From NCBI RefSeq assembly GCF_027942865.1, contig NC_134521.1, positions 21,020,449 to 21,084,448 on the forward strand: a stretch of 64,000 nucleotides of DNA, in the 5' to 3' direction. A program made the translations under genes and the position numbers. This DNA comes from Odontesthes bonariensis (taxonomy: Eukaryota > Chordata > Actinopteri > Atheriniformes > Atherinopsidae). The notes beneath the pieces were generated by a model. The model did no database searches. It had not been told where the DNA came from and saw only the letters and a program-made list of their open reading frames with translations. This document shows, piece by piece, positions 9,851-23,159 of this stretch; the first letter of the stretch is position 1, and every line of letters begins with the position of its first letter.

Positions 9851-10870
9851 AATCAATCAAAGTTTATTTATATAGCCCTTTACAATAGCCCACTGGTACT
9901 CAAAGTGCTTTACAACAGGATAAAAACAACAATACATAAAACAAAACGAAACACGATTCAGAAATGGTAAAAGTGCTAAAAGTGCTGCAGGGCATTAAAC
10001 GCACAAGTGCAATAAAATGAATTTAATAAAATTTATATAAAATTAAGATAATTAAAAAAAAAGAGCGGATAGAAGTGGCCCTAATCAGAGTTCGAACGCC
10101 AATCTAAAAAGGTGGGTCTTAAGCCTCGATTTAAAAAGGCCGAGATCAGTGATAGTGCGGATATCAAGGGGGAGTTTGTTCCACAGTCTAGGAGCAGCAA
10201 TGGCAAAGGAACGCTCACCCCACTGCTTAGATCTCGACCGTGGGACCTCTAAAAGAAGCTGACCCGAAGAGCGCAGGGTTCTACCGCAGTTGCGAAAAGT
10301 TAAAATGTCTGACAGATAAGAAGGTGCCAAACCATATGTGGCGTTAAAAACAAACAACAGGAGTTTAAAATCGATTCTGAATCGTACCGGAAGCCAATGA
10401 AGAGACGATAGCACAGGAGTAATGTGTTCGCGCCTAGAAGTGTTTGTTAAAAATCGGGCAGCAGCGTTCTGGACAAGTTGAAGACGTGAGAGAGAGGTCT
10501 GACTGAGGCCAACATAGAGAGCATTGCAGTAATCCAGTCTGGAGCTGATAAAAGCGTGGATTGCCTTTTCGAGGTCCTGCCGACTGAGGAAGGGCTTCAC
10601 TTTGGCCAACAGGCGGAGCTGGAAGAAGCTTGTGCTGACAACTGAGCTGATCTGTTTGTTAAACTTCAGCCCACTATCAAATGTAAAACCAAGATTTTTC
10701 ACATGAGATTTAAAATGCAGGGCCAGAGAACCAGAATTTAAAGTAAAAGCATTTAACATCACTGAAGTACCAAAAAAAAATACTTTCAGTCTTGTCGTCT
10801 TTCAAGAGTAAAAAGTTCTGTGCAAGCCACTGCTTTATGTCCGAGATGCAGTCCAGAAGCTTGGAGAAAG
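9851..10870 (-). pseudogene. 5'-truncated LINE (L2-like), RT C-terminus and 3' tail
   Basis: The 225-codon - strand frame (10762-10085) holds VKNLGFTFDSGLKF, LDYCNALYVGL, RLQLVQNAAARFLT, SLHWLPVRFRIDFK and LFKSRLKTHLFRLAF. Homology extends upstream to about 10870 in another frame (LLDCISDIKQWLAQN), separated by a shift at an A-run near 10770. The tail 10084-9851 ends in the TAAATAAACTTTGATTGATT type. It is a different subfamily from the LINE at 5.0-9.5 kb, judging by its distinct sequence. Confidence 0.8.
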
Positions 10871-12299
10871 CAGTGTGTGTGTGAACTTAACCTACTGAGA
10901 CAGGGATGCACACTCGCATCAGTGTGAATCCAAGTGTTGACAGATCCTCAAACTGACAGCTGAACTATCCACCCAGCTTTAATTGAGTCCTAATTTGCAT
11001 GAAGTTGGGGGGGAAATAGGGTAAAGGAAAAGAAATCACCATTTATAACTAAATTTGTTTTCCCATTTTGCCTCCTGACACCAAGAAGATTGAAGAAGAG
11101 TATTTGGGAGAGATTATGTAGAATTTATAAAAGTTGTTTTGCCCACTGCAACTGACAGAGGATGACGAGTGTCTGTCAGCCACTGTTGTGAGGTTCCCAA
11201 GGGAGACCAACGTCTTGCATTTGAGGAGCGACTCTTCTGGAAAAGAACATGCAGACACTCGGACGATCTGCTGCTTAAATTATACAATGATGGCGAGGAT
11301 ATAAATCAACTGATTACTAAGAAGAAGGGTTAAACAAATGTCAGAAGGATGAAGAAAGGAATGTACATATGAGGGAGTGAAAGACAGAGGGAAAGAAATG
11401 GGATCAGGGGGAGGAGGTACTAAATGTTTGAGCTCTTGAAGAAGAGAGTAGCGAAAGAGTGGGTGGGAGCTCCGATGGGTGAGTTGAATCAATAGGTGAG
11501 CAAGCACAGACCCACCACAAAATGTATAATGGGCACATTTGTTCATATTTACCCAACATGGTGTCATAATCGATGTGTATAATCTGTGAGCTGGCAATGT
11601 CTCTGTAGGCTGTACCACAATGGTAAAATGTTTAACCTTTAACCATACATGTGTTTTCTAACATGTAAATTTAATAATTTATTAGTCCTAACTGTAAACA
11701 TGTATTGTTAACTTCTAACTCGGGGGGGCAGTGTTGAACATGTACATTACTGTGTAGAAGGATATCCAAAGTGGTTGATATGCCCTGTGGAGGAGCGAGG
11801 AAACTTTTACCAAGTCTATTACTGTCATCGGGGTGTCACAGAAACTGACGTCTTATTTTAGTTTTTATTGCATGGCACATAGCTGCAGGGCATGTAGTTT
11901 TCTTTTGTCTGTTATTTACATACAAAGGAGATATGTCTGCCAAAGTGTACGTATGTGACCAAAGTAATAGGAGATAGATCATAACAATATGATCAATAAG
12001 ATTAATAACAACAAATATGATGAGCTCAGCTCAATTTGAGTTATTTGTCTTTTTAACCATAAAATAAAAAAGTATTACTGTATTATTTGTCTGATCCCTG
12101 ACTAAAGCCTGTTCTTTTTTGCATTTTCATTTCATTTTTAGGTGTTTTTAATTAATGTGGCCTTTTTCATTTCTTCATCTTTTGTTTTTGAACTCATCCT
12201 GACGGGACAGAGGAGCAGCTGCAGTGAGAGGCTCATCTCTCTGCGCTGCAGAACTGAGAGCCATAAGGCTTTATAACAGTGACTGCTGAGTTCCTCTCA
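10871..12299. other. intergenic, nothing recognised
   Basis: AT-rich DNA with only short overlapping ORFs. No splice-bounded exon, repeat structure or RNA gene was recognised. Confidence 0.5.
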
Positions 12300-12510
12300 A
12301 ATTGATTGATTGATTTTTATTTATTTGTTTATTTTGCCATTTAGTCATTTATTATTATTTAGTTAGTAGTAGTATTATAATTGTTGTTTTATTGTTGTTA
12401 ATTCAATCATTGTAAATATTTAAAAAAAAAATGTTGAGCTACTTGACGAATTTGAATTTCCCCCATTGGGGGATAAATAAAGCATTTTTCTATTCTTCTA
12501 TTTCTATAAT
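12300..12510 (+). repeat. LINE 3' UTR fragment
   Basis: Contains GAATTTCCCCCATTGGGGGA followed by TAAATAAAGCATTTTTC and a TCTATTCTTCTA-rich tail, as at the 3' ends of fish non-LTR retrotransposons. No coding part remains. Confidence 0.55.
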
Positions 12511-12815
12511 ATCCATATTGCATTTTTAGAGCTGCACAGTTTGCAAATTTCATCATCCTCCATTCATCTGTCCGTTTAAAGAGATGGCTGAAGAAGCTAA
12601 TTTCCGATTCCTGTCCCTTGAAGCGCTTTTAAAAGAAGACGGAATCTTTTCTTTTGTCTTCTTCATTGCAGATGAAAAAACAGTATGTATGACAGTGTTT
12701 CCTTTATCCCCCAAATAGAGATTTTTTTGTTTTTTTTTTAATTCAGAACTTTTGGTTTGGAGGTGGGCTGGAATGGAGGGTTGGGATGTAGTCTCTTAAT
12801 TGAAGTTGTAGTTAT

Positions 12816-13010
12816 TTATTTTTTTGGGGCTTTTTATGCTTTTAATGATAGGACAGTGTGAGAGAGACAGGAAGCAGGGGGCAGAGAGTTGGGGAAGACA
12901 CGCAGCAAAGGGCCGCTCGGTGCAGGAGTCGAACCGGGGCCCGCTGCATCGAGGACGAAGCCTCTGTACATGGGGCGGCTGCTTAACCCACTGCGCCACC
13001 GATCGACCCG
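12816..13010 (-). mobile_element. tRNA-derived SINE
   Basis: On the - strand an A box TGGCGCAGTGGG (12998-12987) and a B box GGTTCGACTCC (12935-12925) are spaced as in a tRNA promoter. The body ends in a TATCATTAAAAGCATAAAAAG-type tail. The same family occurs at 59986-60185. Confidence 0.8.
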
Positions 13011-15886
13011 AAGTTGTTGTTATTTTGATACTATCTTTTTTCCTATAAAGCTTTTCGTGCCAATTTAGATTTGTATACAAAGTCTCACACAAATTAAATG
13101 ACTGCCTGATAGCTGGATAGAATGAGTTTCTTTTTTCAACTCCATTTCAGAGCCCAGCCTTAGATATTGGTTGTGTGTGATAGCCGGGCTTAAGTGGTTG
13201 GTGACCCGTCAGCTCCGCCTCTGATGACTGACAGCGAGATGCTGATGCCTTCACATAGCAATACGCTGAATGTTGACCTCATTTGTGGGGATATAAGTGG
13301 TGTCTCTGTAGGGAACAGAGTAAGGAAAACAAAATTATACAATTTTTGTACATTTATGGTGAAACTACAACGATTTGCGCTGTGGACCAACTTGGCTCTT
13401 GTGCTGCATTAAGACCAATAATAACACAACTCATTTAACTCCTGTAAATTCAGAAATTGGAGTGTTTTGCAGCATTTCGAAAAATGAAAATTCGTTCCTT
13501 GGTCGGTTGTTACCTCCAGACAGACCAATATCCACATTTGTTTCCAATATAAACTCTGAGTTGACTTGTACCTGCCACATAACGCAGTTTTTGAGATTAT
13601 TTTAGATGAGAAGATCATGATGGATGATCCAATAGCTGATCCTCACCATTTGTTTTTCTTGAGCAGTTATTTTAGTTTCCCACAGATTGTTATATGGTTT
13701 AGTTATAAAACGTGACATAGGGCATGTCTTGGATACGTGTAACAAGTAAGAAATGTGATGTAAATCTATGTTTTATTCCCGAGCAAACAGCTAAAGGCAG
13801 AGTTAAATTGCTTGTTCTTTTACCACTCAGTTTTATTTGACTTACTACTTGTATTGTACCCGATAATATTTGGCATTTAAATTCGACAAAAAGAAGGTTA
13901 GTAAAATACAAAAGAAAATAAGAAACATCCTTGAGTGTTCACCCGGAAGTGAACATGCTGAGACAGAGTACAGGTGTGTAGTTACACAAGTAGCATGGTT
14001 GCATTTGTCCTGTAACCAAACCACTAAGCCGCCTAACTGACTGAGGTGTATGGTTGGTTTGGGTTAAATTAAAGCTGAAATCCAGTAATGAGTCTACATT
14101 TTCATGCAGCTTTGCTTACATTTCTCCGTGCTTGCTCTTTATCAGTTCTGCCTTGGTAGACGACAGCTGTAATCGTAGAGCTCTGAGATCCCACAGTCGG
14201 CTATGTCAAGTTTGTCCTCCGTTATTTATTGGATCATATTAGATTGCTCTCATCCATTCATAATCAAATTTACTGTTGCTGGCTTCTGGTTACGTTGGAA
14301 GAAAATCTTACCGCTGATGGGCTGTTGTAACAAAGCATTTTTAACCCAATTCTTTTGGCGCAAAATCATGTCTTTTTGCATCTTTCCATTGACTTCATGT
14401 GCAATTGTGCTGTCCACACAGTTCACTTTGCGTTCTGTGGTGATACTGACTTGAGTGAGCCGGTTAAGGAGGGAATAAACTAGGACCAACGTTTAATTTC
14501 CACATATAAGTGATGCGATTGTGATTTTATCATCTGATTAAAATCTAAGAAACGGAACAGATTCTGTCAGTCAGTGCAGAAAATGTTTTGTTTTTTTAGA
14601 TGTATGGATGAGGCAAATCTATCATTCATCATATTTCAACTTCTATGTTGTGATTCCACCAGCAAATTAACTCCTTTCTGTTGTGAAGTCACCATCTTAT
14701 TGACTAATGTGCATTGCTGTAACATCATGAACTGATCAGATTAACTGTGACAGGCAAACTGTGTGTATACCAAATACTATCCTCTCTCACAAGGGACAAT
14801 TGCTGATGAACCCTATTTGTTGCTGTTTTGTGGCCGAAGATGCATTTTGATTCTGTGCTGTCTGATCACGTCCAAGTCTTCTTGGATTTAATTGGATTTT
14901 CCAAACAATTTTAAACAGATTGGAGGCGTGACTGTTTAAAACCAGGACCTGAACGGGCCACTGCTCTGGGTGTATCCAAAATGAGCTCGAGTCTGTGCAC
15001 ACTAACAGACTAACTCATTTGGCAGTGACTAAAGTGGTGATGGCATGATTGGAAGACAGAGAACATAAATAAGTTAAGAAGGGACAGAGTGAGTGTGACA
15101 GTAAATGAAAAGGGGGAGAAAATATGCTTGAGTGAGGGAGATGGACAGAAAAGTAAAGCTCTAATTTGAGGATGAGTAAGTATGAAGGGGAATGACCTGT
15201 AAACTGAACGCAAACTATGAACTTGGAGTGAACCATAATGTCAGAAATCCTCACATCGACCAAACAGAACCATTTACACTATTGCAATCATTTATTAGTG
15301 ATCATGCACTCTGCAGCTGACAGCCTCCATCAGCTGCTGGCTCAGCTCACCATTTCCAACACTTAACGTAGGTCGATCAGAATATATTCACTGTGATTAT
15401 CGTCATCCAATATCACCGGCCACACACACACACTCACACATCTGCGATGATTAGCATCAATTAACCAAATTAAAAAAATCTGGCAAATTTGCAACTCAGA
15501 AATCTTTTAATGTGCGATAACATTTATTTTTCTGCAAGGTCTAAACTCGTGGCCAGACTACAAACTTACTAACCCAGCTTACACTGCTTGATTTGAATGA
15601 ACCTCCCTCCTGTTTATGCCTCGTGTGTCCACCAGGTACACTGTTCCAAACAGCTGGGATTACAGGAAGTCAAAGAATTGCTTTTGCTCGGTAATTTGAT
15701 TACAGCACATGCTTGCACACAAATCTTTAGGGTTTCTGTGGCCAATACAGAACTGCCAAGAGAGCAGTTGGTGGATGTATAATCAAGACGGAGGTTGGCT
15801 TAAGGGCTCAATTAGCAGCCGTAATTAAAACACTCGCTAAAAGACAGATAGCATGGATCTGTCTTCCTCTCTCAGGTACACAGCAA

Positions 15887-15953
<67 letters not shown>

Positions 15954-16314
15954 CTACTTACAGACTAAAAAATAGGAAGTTTCATGGATTCAGTAATGAC
16001 AGAAAGCAGGGAAAGTTACATATAATTGTAATTATTAATCATCATTACCAACAAACCTGACGAGCTCAGGTTATAAACTGCTGCCGCAAGAAGAATGCTT
16101 CCTGTTGTCAGTGAAGCACCTATTTCACAACTCAACTCTGGATCACTGATTAAGCCATTGAAAATGTCTTAGAAGCGTAATAAAGATTTAGATTGTTGTT
16201 GTGGTGCATTCAAGTGTCGGCATGAAGCTGGGGACACCTGCGACTTGTATCAGTTCTAAACAAACCGAAACGGATAAATCGATTAAAACAATGTTATCTT
16301 ATAATGAACATTCT
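13011..16314. other. intergenic stretch
   Basis: No gene recognised. It holds a (TG)n microsatellite near 15.9 kb and otherwise ordinary AT-rich DNA with overlapping short ORFs on both strands. Confidence 0.5.
15889..15950. repeat. (TG)n microsatellite
   Basis: About 31 uninterrupted TG units, preceded by AAATTG and followed by CAGCTAC. Confidence 0.95.
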
Positions 16315-16568
16315 CAGTACTGTACAAAAATCTTAATTCAGCCCTCATTTCTTTCTGTTTCCTTCAAGGCAGCCAGACTTTATGTAATCTTCATGGTTTT
16401 GAACAATAGTTCTCCAGGCTTTCTGATGGTCTTTCAGAGTTTTTCTTTGGCTGCTTTTTTTCCCTAATTTTCAGTCCTTGCACCTGAGCATTTTCAGAGG
16501 AATGTGGTTTTTTTTTGTTTGTTTTTTTGGTAAGCCACTCAATACTGACTCTATTGTTAAGTGGCCAC

Positions 16569-16955
16569 TTAAAGGTGGGGTCTGAGATCTTGAAAAAATG
16601 GTTCCTGCAAGCTATATTTTTGAAAATACACAACCTTGCCTCTCCCTTCAGCCCACCCCTCGAAACCACGCCTTCAAAACACATGAACGAGTCACGAGTC
16701 TGTGAACGCGCAGGGGGGAGGGGGAGGGGGGAGGGGGGCTGACGATTGATTGGCGTGTCAGAATCCAATAGAAGTAACTCTCATCATTACTTCTATTGGT
16801 CAGACATTTCCTCTTGCTACACCCTCTACAATGGACTAAAAGATTTCATTTTTTTTCCAAACATTCTATTTTAGTGGGTGCAATGGGGTCGCGAGGAGGT
16901 TTTCAGACAATATGATAAAAAATGCTCCAGAAAACATCACAGACCCCACCTTTAA
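16569..16955. mobile_element. TTAA-flanked MITE
   Basis: TTAAAGGTGGGGTCTGAGAT at the left and the inverted GACCCCACCTTTAA at the right, with TTAA at both borders, as in piggyBac-type MITEs. The middle is a 387-bp non-coding sequence with a CT/GGGGA-rich part. A relative is at 23388-23916. Confidence 0.8.
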
Positions 16956-17132
16956 GCATAAAAAAGGCCCCTAACAAAGAACCAATTTTAAATTGTATCT
17001 TTAGGCACTTTGTTACTACCAGCCTGTCACAAAGACACATCATTTGTTGCCATTTCTTTTGTTACATTTATGAAAATCGACCAAAGATAACACCGTTTGA
17101 CAGACAGAAAATAGTATTTTTGCAGCAACAAG

Positions 17133-17520
17133 ATGATTCCTAAAGCGCGGGTAGCTGAAAACTTGGCTTATGTCAACACGGTGTGCAGTGTGTCCTTAAA
17201 ACATTTGAGGAAACTGGACAAGTGGCACAAAAGAAGAAGTGTCAGGCCTAAAATACTATCTACAGCAGATGAACAGGATCTGAAAGTGACGTCCTTAAAA
17301 AAGAGGAAAAAAATCCAGCAAAGACCTGACACAGGACCTGAGAGATGCATCTGGACCTTCAACTGATCCATCTGCTGTTGGCCCAAGCCTCATCAGAAAT
17401 GGGCTCCATGGAAGGGTGGCTGTCAAGAAGCCATTCTTAAGGAAGGGAAACAGGGAGAAAAGGCTGAGCTATGCCAAATGACACAAGAAGTGGACTGAAA
17501 ATGCAGCACCAACTTACTGT
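17133..17520 (+). pseudogene. Tc1-like transposase remnant
   Basis: Helix-turn-helix region and linker in broken frames: LRKLDKWHKRRSVRPKILS, then QQRPDTGPERC in one frame, with SLDLTQDLRDASGPS and GLHGRVAVKKPF in another. The DDE catalytic region is absent, so the product cannot be an active transposase. Confidence 0.75.
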
Positions 17521-17574
17521 TTTTTGGCAATATGAAAAATGAGGGGTGACTCAAGACTTTTGCCCAGTACTGTA

Positions 17575-19006
17575 CATCAAATGAGCTTCTTTTTGTTTAG
17601 TTTTGGTTGAACTCCTGCATCATTCTCTATGTTAGATGTTGAGTTTACATCGAGTGATGATTTTGAAACTAACTAACATATAATGTTCTCATTAGGGACA
17701 GATTTTTTCACTTTTTTTTTTTACTCTTTTTCTGTTAAATTTCAGGGAACCTCCGGCTTCAGGTTCCTTTGCAGCTCCACACACTCAGTGGATGTTCTGC
17801 AGTAAGAGGTGGGTGGATAAGTCACCGGAACCTGTGATGTTATTTCATTACAGCGTAATAATCCTTTACAACTCGTCCCATCCCACACGGCTGTCATCGC
17901 CTTGTAACAACAATGAATCTAATCAATGAGTGTTCTCTGTAGAGGGGAACGGAGGAGAGCACTTTGATTTCTCTCGTCAGTTTTTACTTCTTTTCTTTAT
18001 GGTCTTGTTGTTTTATGGCTTTTCCCACTGTGTTTATTTCCTATTGGCCATCTCAGAAGAATTTTCATCATCTCTATTTGTTGTTTTTGCTTCAGTTCTA
18101 TTAGTTCTTCTCTTCCTTTTTTTAGAGTCTTAAAACGATTATTCTTTATCTATGTTTTAACTACCCAGACACACGTCAGACTTATTTTTGGTCGCTCACA
18201 GCATTCCAAAAATGGGAGAGCAAGTTTCACTTACATTTTGGTCCCTTAAGAAATGCAGTTTTTTGAGTAATGTTCTCAAACTTATTTTACTTCATCTTGA
18301 TATTCATTTTTAAATGTGCTCGACAGTGTCATCTTTATGAAAGCATAATGAGGCCATTGTTGAGATGATATAGAGTTTCACTTTTAATCACTCTTTTTAT
18401 TTCCGATTTTATTTTCAAAGAACAGGTCTTATATTCCTTCTTTTATGTGTATTGTTACTATCAATTTAATGTCTCGATTGTTCCCACCTGTACCTCATTA
18501 GGACCTTCTCTGGTATAACTTCCCTTCCCTTTGCCTGCTTCCATATGTTCCTGTGAGGGTGTGAGCAAAACCAAGTCATCATATAATATCCATAATGCAG
18601 AACACAAATCGAGGCATCAAAAAAATCTATAAACAAGTGGCCAATGTGGGAAATGGCAGCAATTTGAAATGCCAAGAACAGCCAAAGAAACAAAAATACT
18701 TTGGTTTAAGATTTAGAAGATGTAAAAGAGAAGAAGGGGAACAGAAATGGTGGCTCACTTGTGGTAGTTTTGCCCTTTTTCATAGATCACTTGATGCACA
18801 TCAAGGGGGATGGAAATACAAATGTGAATCTCATCTGACCTGTAAAGATTTCAAACTTCAAACTGACTAACCAGCTGTTTCTGATTAACGATTATATCAC
18901 ATGCCTTTCAAATTTGTTACGATGCATTACTGTGAAAGCAGAAGCAGCTAATTGAGCTTTTCAAAGCCCAAGTAATGCCTGGAATAAGACACCAAATCTA
19001 CATGAA
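17575..19006. other. intergenic, nothing recognised
   Basis: AT-rich, with T-rich runs near 17700 and 18100. No credible exon was found. Confidence 0.5.
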
Positions 19007-19205
19007 TTGAAGAGAAAAGGGAGGAGGAAGTTTAAACCATTTCTTCCCTCGATCATCATGGGTAGTGTGAGATCATTGGTGGATAAATTGGATGAGTTTG
19101 GACCCTTGATGATGACACAGCAGGAATATCAGGAAGGCAGACTCTTCATTTTGGCTGCAGGAACAACTCTAACCACTCTCTGCTCAGCTTTAAGACTACG
19201 TGGAC
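19007..19205 (+). pseudogene. LINE endonuclease N-terminal fragment
   Basis: KRKGRRKFKPFLPSIIMGSV and RSLVDKLDEFGPLMMTQQEY match the start of the endonuclease in fish CR1/Rex1-type LINEs (LPSI-GNVRSL-NKLDEL). Homology fades after about 65 codons. It may come from the same family as the fragment at 22.5-22.9 kb. Confidence 0.6.
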
Positions 19206-19264
19206 ATAGGCTGCAGACACAATTTTTTACCTGCCCACACACCTTCCTCTCAGCTACACTTTAA

Positions 19265-20529
19265 CTTTCTACATGTTTGTCAGCTGATGTTTATTTTATT
19301 TCTTTTGTTATCTATCTATAATGATAACGTAGTTTTAGTACTAATTTATACGACAGCAACATAATTCCTTTAAAAGATTGATAAAGTAACACTGAACTGA
19401 ATTTGATTTAATTGAATAAATAAATCACAGAGATAGAAATACAGAAACATTAAAAAGTAATATTGCAATAATATATATATAGTGAATAATAATATATGCA
19501 GTAATATATGGTAATATGTTTTTTCTTCAAAAGAAAAAAACACAGCAGAGCCTGAGTGGGGAAAATGATTAATAAGTTGATGCTGTTACATTTTAACATG
19601 CATATAATCCACTCTTTCATTTTTTCAGATCACTCCATTAGTTTAATGGATGATAAGTGCAGGGACCTGACTGCATTATATATTTTACATGTAATGAGAT
19701 CCTTTTGATCAGCTATAATCTCACTGTTAAGAGATGGCAGCAGCTGTATTTCACACAGCAACATTTCATCATCAAAGTTCGACATTCAGTCAATAAGTTT
19801 GAAATAATTCTAAAAACATGGTAGCTGAGATGGTGTCACCAGTTTTCACTTCAGCCATCATTTAGAAATGTTCATGATATATTTGAACTTTCAATCCTTG
19901 TGCTGTGACACCTCTAATGGGAACAATGAATTGCTGCATGAGAAATTATCATAGCTTCTACATTGAGTATTTAATACGTAGCCTACCTGGGGGAAACAGT
20001 TCTCCTAACATTAACAGACGAACAGCATCATAAAGACCGACTCTATAGATTTTACTGGGAGCTGAGGATGGGTCCACCACATGTGATGTGTGAATGTGAG
20101 GGGAGAAACTGCTGATGAATCACACAACTGTAACATTAGCAAAGATAAGTGTTGGTTATTGTCCAACTGGGATTTTGCACCCCTCCTTCTGACGTCAGCG
20201 GTTTCGAATGAATGGCCTCCAACATGTACTTTGATATCGACTGTATGGATAAGGAAATGAAACGGCGTCACATACGTCACTTTAAGTCTTTACAGCAAGG
20301 GAGGAGTAAGAAAGAAATCTAGGGTTTAAACATTAGGTTAAAAAAAGAGACCAAAAACGCCAACAAACTTTATACGTAGAGGAGAAGTTCTGAGCTTGCT
20401 AGTAGTTTAAATTTTGACACTCCAGAACATTTAAAAAAATGTTTGCTTTAGAGTGTGTGACATCACTGCATGCGTCACAAAAATTTCCATAAAATTCTCA
20501 AACATTTCTCACAGTCGTTGAGTTTTTGT
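19265..20529. other. intergenic, nothing recognised
   Basis: Low-complexity AT stretches near 19390-19520 and no coding signal. Confidence 0.5.
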
Positions 20530-20757
20530 GCGATGGTTTTCTGTCTTTTGGTTTCTTAGTCTTTGGTCTGGTTTAGTTATTTCTTAGTGTCTTGGTTTAG
20601 TCTGTGTTCTGTGTTTTTCTTTGTGGTCTACTCCTTGTTATTAGAGTCTGCACCTCAGTCGTCTTGGTTTTCTGTCTCATTCACACCTGTTCTCGTTTCA
20701 ACTCTGCCAGTACTTTTAGTTTTCCAGCCAACCATGTCATTTGTCAAAGGTCGTTAG
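20530..20757 (+). repeat. dispersed T/CT-rich repeat, copy 1
   Basis: TTTTCTGTCTTTTGGTTTCT and the following 200 bp match 56275-56580 in order, with CACCTGTT and CTGCCAG-type blocks shared. No intact ORF. A similar but weaker sequence is present near 54.4-54.7 kb. Confidence 0.6.
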
Positions 20758-22479
20758 TTGCTCTTTAGTCTTTGTCTCTTGATTTCTTTGTCAATTTGTC
20801 AGTTTGTTCTGTTTTTGCTTCTGTTTAGTTTTAATTTTAGTTCTTTTGTCCTGCCTTGACGGTAACTCAGTTTTAAAATTTGCTCATCTCCTTCACACGG
20901 TCTTTGCCTCCTCTGTCCAGCATTTGGGCACAGTCAAACCCTGGATTGGGACAAATTTACGCTGTGATTGTGTAGAAACTGTAAAAGACATGAAAATGCC
21001 AATTTAATGAAACTTTAGTCTCCTACGACCCCTTTAAACTTTGAACTGCCACCAAGGAGATACCAGCGAAAAAAATCTGACGTTGCAAGCCAAAACAAAA
21101 CACCAGTTTTCCAGTCCACACGTGAACAATACAGTTGGACTCTGAAAATCTTCACCCTGAAATTAAATTGCATGTCGAAGACTGGTGAAAATGCATAGAA
21201 TAATTTGTGGTTTTCAAAATACCAATTTTCATATGAAGAGTCTAAGAAAACAAATATAGCCCACACTTAATAAACATGGTACAGCTTGGTTTTGGCTTAT
21301 CATTCCTCATTTAAAATATGTATTCCAGGCTATTCTGCAAATTCTGGCATTCACCGAAGATGTATTTGTGTGATGAGGACAGTTCAATAGCTTCATGCTA
21401 GTTGCACAGCTACATCATATAGTTAGCTAGTTGGAGGCTGATGCCTCTAGTATTCATGACTTTAGATGTTTTTTTTTTTTTTGAATGGGTAAGGAATCAT
21501 GATTGGATGACCCAGACAATATAAAGTACAAAAATAATGAAAAATACTTTAATGATCTCACTCCAAAATTCAGAACAGCATGGTCCACATTTTGTCATTT
21601 CTACACATCTGTTTTCTAATCAAAGCTCTGCATTTGCTTTACAATGACTTTGATATAGAAATGCCTCTTATCTCTTGTAATGCGTTTCTTTGCCAGCAGT
21701 GAGGTGTTATTTACCAGAGGTTGCAGATTTGAGAGCAGGGTGGACAGGATGAGTGTTGGATGGATAAAAGGATCATCGGAAGGAGAAATTAAACATTGGT
21801 GAAGAGGGGGGGAAGTGGTGAAACGTGCTCTAATGAGCAGCTGCTGAGTCACATCATGCTGCCGGATTAATAATCAGATCTGGAGGGCCTAATTGAGAAA
21901 TCTCATTGTCTCAAATAAGCGAGGAACAGCCAAGGACACTGGAGGAAGAGCAATTTCCTGTTTCCTGCCACTGCGTCTTCATCAGTTATGAAAACGCATT
22001 GATATTTTCCAGCATTGCACTTTGAGGGAATTTGAAATATTCCGCACAAATGAGCTGTGATTTAAAACAAACAAACAAAAAAAGCAGATTTTAGCTCCAA
22101 TCAGTGACTTTGCAACCAAAAGGGTGAAAGTCAGAGACCAACATTTTGTCTGTCTCAGTTTGTTTTCAGCTCCTAAGACTCAAACGACCTTGAACTTTTA
22201 TAAATACCACACATATACTGCATTTGTGCCGAGCCATCTGTACAAATCTGCCTTCCTTTTTTTTATTTATGTTTTTTTTTTAAATTCAGACTGAACTGTA
22301 ATGTAAAATATTTCCAGGATTTTGAATGCACGAATTAACTTGGTTGTTCTTCTCGTGGTAAAATAATATAAAAGTAAAGTATGAGCAGCAAAAGATTCCT
22401 ATAAACAATGAAATAACTAAAAATACATACAACTTAAAGCTTAAGCAGCACCGGCTGTATGTTTTAAGAGCACCTGGTG
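20758..22479. other. intergenic, nothing recognised
   Basis: Several short ORFs without homology. Poly-T runs near 21470 and 22260. Confidence 0.5.
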
Positions 22480-22900
22480 GTGTCCCCATCCCAGCTATGC
22501 GCTGCGCCTCCTTCAGCACCCGGTGTAGGTCTATCCTCTCTGCAGCAGTGCAGCTGGTACACCGCAGGATGGAGTTTGGCCTGTTTGGGTTTCCTGAGGA
22601 AAGAGCCTCAGGAACTTAAGGTTGTTCCTAATTGTCCCAGCTTCCCCCTGATTGTGAAGTGGGAAAGTTTTCTGAATTTGTCCTCCTGAAGTCGTTGATC
22701 ATCTCTTTTCCTTTTTAGGTGTTAAGAACCAGGTCACTGTCCTTGCACCACTCAGTCAGATGGTCCACTTGGAGCCGGTAGGCAGCCTCATCCTCATGCG
22801 AAACCTCAACTGTGGTGTCGTTTATGAACTTAATGATGGAGTTAGGAGTGAAGATGGAGGTGCACGCAGATGTGAGCTGTGTGTAGAGCAGGGATCTCAA
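22480..22900 (-). pseudogene. LINE RT fragment, reversed
   Basis: The - strand encodes SIIKFINDTTVEVSHEDEAA and VDHLTEWCKDSDLVLNT, matching the FADDTT and WC-DN-L-LN blocks of fish LINE reverse transcriptases; the DD has become ND. Further on (22600-22450) RVLKEAQRIAGM-type sequence fits the C-terminal part. Frame changes and gaps show decay. Confidence 0.65.
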
Positions 22901-23010
22901 ACTCCGGTCCTCGAGGGCCGCTGTCCCGCAGGTTTTGGATGTTTCCCTGCTTCAACACACCTGTTGCAGATCGATGAGTCATTAACTGGTTTGTGCAGAA
23001 TTGAACAATT
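22885..23010. repeat. hAT-type MITE fragment
   Basis: CAGGGATCTCAAACTCCGGT, then CTCGAGGGCCGCTGTCC and GGTTTTGGATGTTTCCC are the well-known terminal part of a vertebrate hAT-derived repeat. Only one end is seen. Confidence 0.55.
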
Positions 23011-23159
23011 TCTTGAAGAGATCCATTTGCCTTTTAGCACGACATTCAATGCAAGGCTCAGTCATATTTATTCAGTTGAACCAACTGTGATTTTTGCTTT
23101 TTGTTTCCTCTGTTAAATGAATAACCTTAAAAACCATGTAATGGTTCACATTATATTTT

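Larger units (their letters stand above)
16315..17572 (+). mobile_element. defective Tc1-like element with a MITE inside
   Basis: The 5' end CAGTACTGTACAAAAATC (16315) mirrors the 3' end read in reverse (CAGTACTGGGCAAAAGTC, ending 17572), and a TA follows the 3' end. The inner sequence encodes pieces of a Tc1 transposase: RPKILSTADEQDLKVTS at about 17249-17300, then GLHGRVAVKKPFLRKGNREK. The block after KKWTEN is deleted straight into the 3' UTR, removing the catalytic core. A TTAA MITE is inserted at 16569-16955. A related copy lies at 59.5-60.7 kb. Confidence 0.8.
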
